This document shows positions 14,457 to 20,257 of a stretch of DNA of 20,257 nucleotides, one piece after another. Each line of letters begins with the position of its first letter. Position 1 is the stretch's first letter. The notes beneath the pieces are model-generated. The model worked only from the letters and a program-made list of their open reading frames with translations. It was not told where the DNA came from and did not search any database. Source of the DNA: Acidobacteriota bacterium (GTDB taxonomy: Bacteria; Acidobacteriota; Vicinamibacteria; Vicinamibacterales; Vicinamibacteraceae); NCBI GenBank assembly GCA_023429845.1, contig JAEZCY010000359.1:1-20257 (forward strand), read 5' to 3'. The translations under genes were made by a program, and so were the position numbers.

Positions 14457-16618
14457 TACCAGAGATACGTCGCCTTCAGCCACACCGTGTGCGCCGTGTA
14501 TGGCTCCCAGGTGTAGTTCATCAGCAGGAACGTGTTGCTGTAGGCGAGACGGTCGAGGGTCTGCGGCCCGAGTGCCCAGTCGTCGACGTCGAAGCGGTCG
14601 AACAGGTACGTGAGGCCGAGTGAGAGGTTGCGTCGCAACCAGTAGTTGGACACCACGCGCGCCTGCGTCCAGGAGTTGAACACCGGGTTCAACTGCACCG
14701 GCGGCGGCAGCACCGTGTCGGGCGCCAGGCTGTAGGTCCAGCGCGTGTCGGCGCGGGTGTAGTCGTAGGTGAGACCGAGATCGATCTTGCCGCGGACCTT
14801 CGGTACCTCGATGTACGCACTCAGCGTGTCGACGTTCTCGTCGATGTCGTCGAACCAGTTGCGCCGCGGATCGACGAACCCCGGATCGGGCGGCGGGCTG
14901 GCGGTGCGACTGGCCTCGCGCGAGGCAAACGTCTCGTACAGGTAACTCGCCCCGAGCGACACCGCCTCGTTGGGCGCGTAGTCGACGCCGAGTCCGATCG
15001 ACGAAAAGTCCTGGCTCTGGAGCCCGAAGCCGACGCCCGGACGATCGTCGTTGCCGATGGACCCGTTGACGTTCACCGCCCACGTGGTGGTCGGCATCAC
15101 GGTGACGATCACCTGTGCCTGGTCACGGTCACGGTTGCTGATGTCGGCGTGACGCATGTCGGGCTGCTCGCCGACGGCTTCGAGCACGGCCGGATCGAAG
15201 CCCCGTCCGCGACGCTGCGCATGCACGTAACTTGCGCGAGCGGTGACCAGCGGGTTGGACGTCCAGTCGTACCCGAGGCGGAGCGAATCCTCGATCGTCG
15301 TACGGTAGATGCGGTTGGTGCGGTCTACGTCCTCACGCACGTAACCGACGCGGAACGCGCCGTGACGCCAAGGCGTGAACGATCCATCGAGCTCGAGCAG
15401 CGCCCGGTTGAACGAGTAGGGATGCGACGCCTCGCCAGGGCTGTTCACGAGCGTCGTGTCGTAGCTGACCTTCTGGTCGTAGCCGAACGGCGGCGTGTTG
15501 TTGTCGAAGTCGTAGGACCTGAAGCTGGCGCCAAACCATGCCCAACGCGTCGGCCGCGAGTTGAGGCGCAGCATCAGCGCCGTGATGTCGGCATCCGCGT
15601 CGAGGGACGTGCGCGGCAGCGGCGGTGCAGCAATCGCCGTGTTGACCGTCCACGGCAGCAGATCGACGTCGCTGGCCATGGCCGATTGCGCGACATAGGC
15701 GATGAGGCGGCTCCTGGCCGGCAGCGCCACCGAGCCGGTTGCCGACACCGTGTGCAGGGTGCTCGAGGGCCAGCGTGCCAGGCGCCCCATCGACGACGCG
15801 GTCGGCGTATCGGTGGTGAGCAGAGGATTGTCGAACGTGAGCGACTGGGCATCGCTGTCGAACAACGAGGCGTCGTAGCCGGCGCGGAACATCGCCGTCC
15901 GGTTCGCCCATTCGAGGCTGGCCGCCAGTTCCGTGTTTCGCGTGTCGATGGGCGCCGGCACTTCGAACGTCGACGCCATGCCGAAGCTGGCGCCCCATGG
16001 CTGATTGCCGTCGCGGCCGGTCGAGACGAGCGCCAGGTTGATGTCGAGATTGCGGTTGACCTGGTACTGGCCGGCGACGGTCGTCGTGTTGCGCCGCGTG
16101 CGCAGCTCGAACACCCGGGCAAACGCATCCACCGAGTTGACGAGGGTCGTCGAGCCGCTCTGGATCGCTGCAGGCAGTGCATCGTCCACGACAGCCAGCG
16201 TCCAGCCCTGCAGCGTGAATGGCGTGCGGCTCGTGTACTCCTGCTCGTAGGGGATCTGGTCGTAAGCGAACCACGCCTTGAAGCGTCCGAACCGCTCGAA
16301 GCGCGCCGCGTACCGCTGGTCGCGATAGCCGATGTTGTCGGCTTCGGCACGCCAGACCCGCGTGTCGTCCTCGTTGGTCCAGCGAAGCGCGTTGACGACG
16401 GGCCCGGAGCGGAAGTCGCGGTAACGAAGGAAGCGCGCTTCGTCGCCGCTCACGTCACCGAGGCGAACGCCGAAGTCCACCGACCGGAGGTTCACATCGA
16501 GGGGCGCGTCGGTCTGTGCGTCGTCTGCCGGCGGCTGGCCGATCGGGGTCTGCCCGGAGGCGCTGCCCGTGCCGAGGACGGCGCCGAGCAGGCCGACTGC
16601 AAGGATGCGTGTCGTCAT
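14456..16618 (-). CDS. MtrB/PioB-family outer-membrane beta-barrel (decaheme-associated porin)
   Basis: A 720-aa outer-membrane porin that, in MtrAB/PioAB-type complexes, sheathes a decaheme cytochrome so electrons can cross the outer membrane. The signal peptide is MTTRILAVGLLGAVLGTGSASG. After a short acidic stretch the protein is a long series of amphipathic strands rich in Tyr, Trp, Phe, Asn, Asp and Arg, with short turns. It ends in HTVWLKATYLW, a typical C-terminal aromatic barrel signal. NLRSVDFGVRLGDVSGDEARFLRYRD near 43-68 resembles the family's N-terminal region. No Cys is present, so the CXXC found near the N-terminus of Shewanella MtrB is absent. AAAGGA at 16627-16632 gives an 8-nt spacing to ATG 16618. 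The decaheme cytochrome gene ends 14 nt upstream, so the two are co-translated partners. Confidence 0.9.
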   Translation of the reverse strand: MTTRILAVGLLGAVLGTGSASGQTPIGQPPADDAQTDAPLDVNLRSVDFGVRLGDVSGDEARFLRYRDFRSGPVVNALRWTNEDDTRVWRAEADNIGYRDQRYAARFERFGRFKAWFAYDQIPYEQEYTSRTPFTLQGWTLAVVDDALPAAIQSGSTTLVNSVDAFARVFELRTRRNTTTVAGQYQVNRNLDINLALVSTGRDGNQPWGASFGMASTFEVPAPIDTRNTELAASLEWANRTAMFRAGYDASLFDSDAQSLTFDNPLLTTDTPTASSMGRLARWPSSTLHTVSATGSVALPARSRLIAYVAQSAMASDVDLLPWTVNTAIAAPPLPRTSLDADADITALMLRLNSRPTRWAWFGASFRSYDFDNNTPPFGYDQKVSYDTTLVNSPGEASHPYSFNRALLELDGSFTPWRHGAFRVGYVREDVDRTNRIYRTTIEDSLRLGYDWTSNPLVTARASYVHAQRRGRGFDPAVLEAVGEQPDMRHADISNRDRDQAQVIVTVMPTTTWAVNVNGSIGNDDRPGVGFGLQSQDFSSIGLGVDYAPNEAVSLGASYLYETFASREASRTASPPPDPGFVDPRRNWFDDIDENVDTLSAYIEVPKVRGKIDLGLTYDYTRADTRWTYSLAPDTVLPPPVQLNPVFNSWTQARVVSNYWLRRNLSLGLTYLFDRFDVDDWALGPQTLDRLAYSNTFLLMNYTWEPYTAHTVWLKATYLW

Positions 16619-16632
16619 GATCGGTGTCCTTT

Positions 16633-17619
16633 CTACCGGAGCAGCGTCAGGCCGGCCGGGTGGTTGCTGCCGTGGATTGCCGAATGGCAGTTCACGCAGC
16701 CGCGCGACAGCATGCGGTTGCTGCGGTTGTTCAGTTGCGTCTGGTCGTAGATGGTCGCCGGATGCCGTGAATGGTTGTGGCACCGCTGGCAGAGCATCGG
16801 CAGCTTGGCGATGAGCATGCGCGGGTGCGGCGACCCGTGCGGATCGTGGCAGCTCGAACAGTTGTCGCGCACGGCCGCGTGCTCGTGCAGGAACGGTCCC
16901 CGCTTCTCCGTGTGGCAGCTGACGCACGACTCGTTCAGCCAGTTGCCCACACGCAGCAACTTGACGTTGGTGGAGCCGTGCGGATTGTGGCAGGAGGAAC
17001 ACTCCATCTTGCCCTCCGCGATCGGCATATGCGACGAGCGCCGCATCTTTGCCGCCTGCTGGCGATGGCACGACGCGCAGAGGTCCGTCTGCCGCTCCGT
17101 CTTCAACTGGTTCTCGTGCGAGGCCGGCGAATGGGCGCTGTGGCACGACGCGCACGACATGTTCCGGGCGTCGTGGGCGCTGCCGTCCCAGAGCGCATGC
17201 GGGCCCTTCGTGTGACAGGAGAGGCAGGTCTCGTTGCCGGTCCGCGGGTCGACCTTCGTATCGCCGAACCGCAGGATTTTCCCGTCGGCAGTGTCGTCGA
17301 CGTGCGCCTGGCCAGGTCCGTGGCAGGTCTCGCAACCCTGTGCCGCCGCCGGCGTGCGCGGATTGGCGGCGCGACCATGTGCCGTCCTGTTGATACCGGC
17401 CTGCTCCTCGTGGCACTCCAGGCACACGGCGGCGCCGACGTAGCCGGCTGGCTGGGGCTGCGACACCCGTGCGGCCGGTGCGGCGACACCTCGCACCGGA
17501 CGGGCCACGACGATGCCTTCCTGTCCGGCACCGACTCGTGCCTGGGTTGACACAGCCGTCACCGCGACCCAGACAGCGAACGCGGCAATGATGCCGGTCC
17601 ATGGTGCTGCACGTCTCAT
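16633..17619 (-). CDS. decaheme c-type cytochrome, MtrA/DmsE family
   Basis: A 328-aa periplasmic cytochrome with exactly ten CXXCH sites, whose first Cys are at 66, 96, 132, 156, 181, 207, 232, 254, 277 and 308. Length, heme number and spacing fit MtrA, PioA and DmsE. The signal peptide is MRRAAPWTGIIAAFAVWVAVTAVS, followed by a Pro/Ala/Val linker to about 60. Paired distal histidines occur throughout, for example SCHNPHGS and SCHDPHGSPH, as needed for bis-His hemes. In known systems it threads through the MtrB barrel and carries electrons between periplasm and cell surface. GGAGG lies 4 nt before the ATG. It is downstream of the NapC-type gene (51-bp gap) and 14 nt before the porin gene. 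Confidence 0.94.
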   Translation of the reverse strand: MRRAAPWTGIIAAFAVWVAVTAVSTQARVGAGQEGIVVARPVRGVAAPAARVSQPQPAGYVGAAVCLECHEEQAGINRTAHGRAANPRTPAAAQGCETCHGPGQAHVDDTADGKILRFGDTKVDPRTGNETCLSCHTKGPHALWDGSAHDARNMSCASCHSAHSPASHENQLKTERQTDLCASCHRQQAAKMRRSSHMPIAEGKMECSSCHNPHGSTNVKLLRVGNWLNESCVSCHTEKRGPFLHEHAAVRDNCSSCHDPHGSPHPRMLIAKLPMLCQRCHNHSRHPATIYDQTQLNNRSNRMLSRGCVNCHSAIHGSNHPAGLTLLR

Positions 17620-17670
17620 GAGCCCTCCGATCGTCGGCGCACCCTTCCCGGAGCTCCCGCCGTCCGCGCA

Positions 17671-19068
17671 TCACTGCGGCGAGGGAGCCACCTCTTCTTC
17701 CCGATGGCAGGAGTCGCACTCCTGCGTGATCACCGCGCCGTCCTTCGACACGTGTTCGTCGTCGTGGCAGCGGAAGCAACCGTCGGCATCGGTGTGGCCG
17801 GCGTTGCTCGTGTAGGTCCCGAACGTCACGCGCATGGCCGGGAACACGTTCAGCGCGCGCAGGTCCGCGAGCACGCGGGCCGCCGACGCGACCGACGTCC
17901 GATCGACCGGGCCGGTGGCATGGCCCTGCTCGGCATAGAACCGCTCCAGGCCGGCGGCGATGTCGGCGCGAGCCTGTTCCTGCGTTGCGTAGTCGCCGTT
18001 GAGCAGCCGCACCGCCTCGCGGCGGAGGAACGGCAGCCTCGCGTCGAGGCGCCCGTCGGCGAACGCACGGTCGACCACGCGCTCGGCACTCGCCGCGAAC
18101 GGATGCGCCGCCTTGTTGTGACAGTCGATGCAGTCCATGCGCCGCCGCTCGCCGCCCGCACCGGCCGGGTCGAAGCCCTCCACGACGAATTCCTTCACCT
18201 CGCCGCGGGCGTTGCGCGACCGTACCCATGGGATCGTCGCGAGTGACGCATCGGTGGCGATGTACTCGACCTCGACGTCGGGCGACGCGTGCCAGTGGAA
18301 CCCGGTGGCCGTGCCATCGCCCCGCGTGCCTCCCACGAGCAGCGTCATCACCGTCTCGGTGGGCGTGTTCGCCTCGTCGTCGGCCACCTCGGTGTACACG
18401 CGGCGACGGTCGCCGATCCAGCGTGTCGCCTCGTGGCACTTGCCGCACGTCTGCTCGGCCGGTGGTCGGTGCGCGACGGGTGTCGGCACCGGGCGCGGGT
18501 AGCTGTCGGTGATCACGTGCCAGAGCTGCGCGGTGCCGCGGGCCTTGGCGCTGACGAAGCCGCTGGCGCCACTGCCGATGTGACAGCTTGCGCACGCGAC
18601 CTTCGTGTGTGCCGGCCCCTGCTGCCACTGCACGAAGTGCGGCGTCATCGGCGTGTGACAGACCTCGCCGCAGAACGACGGGGAATCCATGTAGTGGACC
18701 GCCTGCACGCTGGCCACCGTCACGAGCAGCGTGTTGAGCACGGTGGCCAGCACGAACAGCAGCACCCAGCCACGGACGCGGGCGTCCCGGAGGTCGAGCG
18801 TGGGCCAGCTGACCGCGGGCAGCCCGCGGCGCTCACGCCTGCGCGCAAGCCAGAGCCCGAGCGGGATGCAGAGGAGACCGAGCGCGAACAGCGCCGGCAA
18901 CAGCACGAAGGTCAGCAACCCGAGGTACGGGTTCTCGAGCCAGCCGATGCTCTCGAGCACCCAGAGGAGCAGCACGAGCACTGCACTCACCGTGGTGAGC
19001 GCAGTGCCGAACGCCGACACCGGATGCGCGGTGACCGCGCGCGGCAGGACGGGCCAGCCGTTGGTCAC
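17671..19068 (-). CDS. three-helix hexaheme cytochrome of the NapC/NirT family
   Basis: A 465-aa inner-membrane cytochrome and likely menaquinol oxidoreductase. Three hydrophobic helices lie at about 20-41, 49-75 and 99-122. A periplasmic domain follows with a first heme motif of the unusual CX3CH form (CGEVCH, 133-138) and five CXXCH sites starting at 159, 208, 313, 431 and 451. The segment SPSFCGEVCHTPM through ACASCHIGSGASGFVSAKARG is the NapC/NrfH-type region. CymA and NapC have one helix and four hemes, so this is a larger type; three helices plus extra hemes recall Geobacter ImcH, which is an inference only. The GTG start has GGAG 7 nt upstream. It lies 16 bp behind the cytochrome c gene. 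Probable role: passing quinol electrons to the MtrA-type protein, or the reverse. Confidence 0.88.
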   Translation of the reverse strand: MTNGWPVLPRAVTAHPVSAFGTALTTVSAVLVLLLWVLESIGWLENPYLGLLTFVLLPALFALGLLCIPLGLWLARRRERRGLPAVSWPTLDLRDARVRGWVLLFVLATVLNTLLVTVASVQAVHYMDSPSFCGEVCHTPMTPHFVQWQQGPAHTKVACASCHIGSGASGFVSAKARGTAQLWHVITDSYPRPVPTPVAHRPPAEQTCGKCHEATRWIGDRRRVYTEVADDEANTPTETVMTLLVGGTRGDGTATGFHWHASPDVEVEYIATDASLATIPWVRSRNARGEVKEFVVEGFDPAGAGGERRRMDCIDCHNKAAHPFAASAERVVDRAFADGRLDARLPFLRREAVRLLNGDYATQEQARADIAAGLERFYAEQGHATGPVDRTSVASAARVLADLRALNVFPAMRVTFGTYTSNAGHTDADGCFRCHDDEHVSKDGAVITQECDSCHREEEVAPSPQ

Positions 19069-19084
19069 GGGAAGCTCCGTGCGC

Positions 19085-19420
19085 CTACTTGAGGCTCTGC
19101 ATGTACGCCACCAGCGCGTCGAGATCCTCGGGCGACAGCTTGTACGCCTTCATCTTGATCTTCGTCGGCTTGGTCAGCTTCGCCTCCATCTCGGCGGGGG
19201 CGATGATCCAGGTGCGGATGTCCTCTTCCGAGAGCTTCGCGCCAACGCCATCGAGCGGGAACCGCTTGTTGCCCTTGCCGTCGATGAGGTGACAGCTCTG
19301 GCACTTGTTGGCGGCATACACGGCCTTGCCCTGCTCGACCTTGGCGGCATCCTGCGCGCAGAGCAGCGCCGGCATGGCGAACAGGGCGGCAACGGCGAGT
19401 CCCGAGGCAATGCGCTTCAT
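19085..19420 (-). CDS. small periplasmic monoheme class I cytochrome c
   Basis: A 111-aa precursor with signal peptide MKRIASGLAVAALFAMPALLCAQ. The mature domain of about 88 aa has one heme site CQSCH (Cys40, Cys43, His44) and a likely axial Met90 in KIKMKAYKLSPEDLDALVAYMQSL. It is probably a soluble electron shuttle. Heading the operon with the hexaheme, decaheme and porin genes, it may carry electrons between the inner-membrane and outer-membrane modules, as small cytochromes such as MtoD do in other bacteria; that role is inferred. ATG 19420 is preceded by GGGGA at 8 nt spacing. The leader upstream can form hairpins (see 19511-19527). Confidence 0.92.
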   Translation of the reverse strand: MKRIASGLAVAALFAMPALLCAQDAAKVEQGKAVYAANKCQSCHLIDGKGNKRFPLDGVGAKLSEEDIRTWIIAPAEMEAKLTKPTKIKMKAYKLSPEDLDALVAYMQSLK

Positions 19421-19510
19421 TCGATCCGTCCCCTTTCCGCAAAGCGAGCCGTGCCGCGTCGTCTGGCACGCGCGACGCCGGTGGCGCTCGCCTGCGAAAG
19501 ATTCTCCGCG

Positions 19511-19527
19511 CTGCCGGTTGCCGGCAG
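19511..19527 (-). promoter_or_regulatory. perfect hairpin in the leader of the cytochrome operon
   Basis: CTGCCGG and CCGGCAG pair over 7 bp around a 3-nt loop, about 90 nt before ATG 19420. GTGCC-N9-GGCAC lies nearer the gene, at about 19450-19470. On the minus strand a TATCCT hexamer at about 19550-19555 could be the -10, which would give a structured leader of about 125 nt. I recognise no riboswitch class. The remainder of the 258-bp gap to the DinB gene shows nothing else. Confidence 0.35.
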
Positions 19528-19666
19528 GAGGCGTCGACAGGCGGAGGATAGCGCAGCCGCGTCGCCCGGGGAAGAGGTAAGTGAATGCTGAAATGGCGAC
19601 CGAGATGGTCGCCGACAGAGCCCAGCCGGCGCCCGCGTCCTGCGAGGTCTCGGGGCGCGCACCTGT

Positions 19667-19672
19667 TAGCCT
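19667..19672 (+). promoter_or_regulatory. putative -10 element of the DinB-like gene
   Basis: TAGCCT in CTGTTAGCCT, 6 nt before ATG 19679 and with no Shine-Dalgarno site. It is the weakest of the TANNNT examples because the spacing is one shorter and the hexamer is GC-rich. Confidence 0.3.
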
Positions 19673-19678
19673 CTGGCC

Positions 19679-20185
19679 ATGAGCGATCCCATCTCCCTGC
19701 CGTTCACGCGAGGCGCGCTCGACCGCATGCACACCTGGGTCCACGACAGCCTCGACGTCCTGATCAATCACCTCGACCGAATGCCGGCCGACGTGTTGTC
19801 TAAGGAGGTCGAGGGGTTCGGATACCCGACGCTGATGCACCAGGTCCTGCACGTGCTCGAGGTCGAGTCGACGTGGATGGCGAGAGTGCACGGACGGCCC
19901 GCGCGCAAGTGGTCGCTACGGGATCACCCGACGCTGACGAGCCTGGTCGGCGCCAAGCGCGAGGTGGTCGAAGAGACACGCGCCGAACTCGCGGCCTTCG
20001 GCGACGAGGCGCTCAACCACGACGCGTCGCACGCGTCCGACCACGGATGGATCGGCCCGCCGCGATCACCCGCCTTCGTGCTCGTGCACGTGCTCACGCA
20101 TGCCTGTCACCACAAGGGACAGATGGTGGCGATGTGCCGGCTGCTGGGGCACCCGGCACCGGACACGGACCTGCAGCGGGCCTGA
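19679..20185 (+). CDS. DinB-like metal-dependent four-helix protein
   Basis: A 168-aa protein with the DinB/YfiT four-helix-bundle layout. Candidate metal ligands are His54 in LMHQVLHVLEVE, and His141 and His145 in the C-terminal helix LVHVLTHACHHKGQM, the characteristic H-x3-H of the family. Several family members are thiol-dependent transferases, such as bacillithiol or mycothiol transferases; others have no known activity, and nothing here identifies the substrate. There is no signal peptide. It is monocistronic and divergent from the cytochrome operon across a 258-bp gap. The ATG at 19679 is the only reasonable start, with a TANNNT hexamer just upstream. Confidence 0.85.
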   Translation: MSDPISLPFTRGALDRMHTWVHDSLDVLINHLDRMPADVLSKEVEGFGYPTLMHQVLHVLEVESTWMARVHGRPARKWSLRDHPTLTSLVGAKREVVEETRAELAAFGDEALNHDASHASDHGWIGPPRSPAFVLVHVLTHACHHKGQMVAMCRLLGHPAPDTDLQRA

Positions 20186-20186
20186 C

Positions 20187-20211
20187 CCCGCCGATCACCG
20201 AGAGCGGCGGG
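20187..20211 (+). terminator. GC hairpin just after the DinB-like gene
   Basis: CCCGCCG (20187-20193) and CGGCGGG (20205-20211) pair perfectly around an 11-nt loop, starting 2 nt after the stop. No T-tract follows, so it may be an RNA 3' stabiliser or a weak terminator. The remaining bases to the window end show no gene. Confidence 0.4.
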
Positions 20212-20257
20212 AACCGGGGCCGCGACGCGCGGCGCCGCCGCCCGGACGCCCCTGTCC

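Noticed and set aside
15149..16750. Plus-strand frame of 533 codons opposite the porin gene
   Set aside because: No recognisable motif and biased composition; the opposite strand encodes a beta-barrel with signal peptide and operon context.
14456..18628. One continuous minus-strand frame of 1390 codons that would fuse the porin to a long N-terminal part
   Set aside because: The part beyond 16618 is Arg/Gly/Pro-rich and antiparallel in frame to the decaheme and hexaheme genes, whose heme motifs prove their own frames. A signal peptide and strong Shine-Dalgarno site fix the porin start at 16618.

Overview
The window is a high-GC (visually about 68-70%), densely coded stretch of bacterial chromosome. 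It carries a PEP-CTERM surface protein, a Tat-type amidohydrolase, multiheme cytochromes with an MtrB/PioB-type porin, many secreted hydrolases, and short tandem repeats right behind stop codons. Together these suggest a soil Acidobacteriota, most like the Vicinamibacteria/Luteitalea group. That assignment is an inference from gene content, not a database match. I saw no rRNA, tRNA, CRISPR array, transposase or phage gene.

Layout, left to right. (1) 1-1910: a 17-bp tandem repeat, a small unknown gene (-) and a divergent secreted amidohydrolase (+). (2) 1921-5419: a PEP-CTERM protein (-), and upstream of it a two-gene unit (-) of an acyltransferase-like GNAT protein and a vanillyl-alcohol-oxidase/4-cresol-dehydrogenase-type flavoprotein. 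(3) 5420-6023: a non-coding gap with the only clearly AT-richer patch in the window. (4) 6024-8478: a chain on the minus strand, with a PafA-like alkaline phosphatase, the ribosome-rescue hydrolase ArfB and a small glycine-rich protein, each overlapping the next by 4 bp. (5) 8563-11042: an amidohydrolase and an M20 peptidase, coupled by an ATGA overlap (+). (6) 11271-13381: an N-succinylamino acid racemase / o-succinylbenzoate synthase (-), divergent from a GNAT transferase of the type that partners it (+). (7) 13442-19420: a secreted glycerophosphodiesterase, then (reading upstream on the minus strand) an MtrB-type porin, an MtrA/DmsE-type decaheme cytochrome, a three-helix hexaheme NapC-family quinol dehydrogenase and a small monoheme cytochrome c. 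(8) 19679-20185: a DinB-like protein (+).

Two groups stand out as systems. The cytochrome operon can form a continuous electron path: menaquinol, inner-membrane hexaheme protein, periplasmic cytochromes, then a decaheme/porin conduit through the outer membrane. It has no MtrC-like surface cytochrome in this window. The M20 + racemase + GNAT cluster matches the parts list of the known pathway that irreversibly converts D-amino acids to L-amino acids through N-succinyl intermediates.

A third, cross-cutting pattern is in the promoters. Six start codons, all of first or single genes and mostly without a Shine-Dalgarno site, are preceded by a TANNNT hexamer ending 6-8 nt upstream. This is the geometry expected of leaderless transcripts. 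The cytochrome genes instead have clear Shine-Dalgarno sites.
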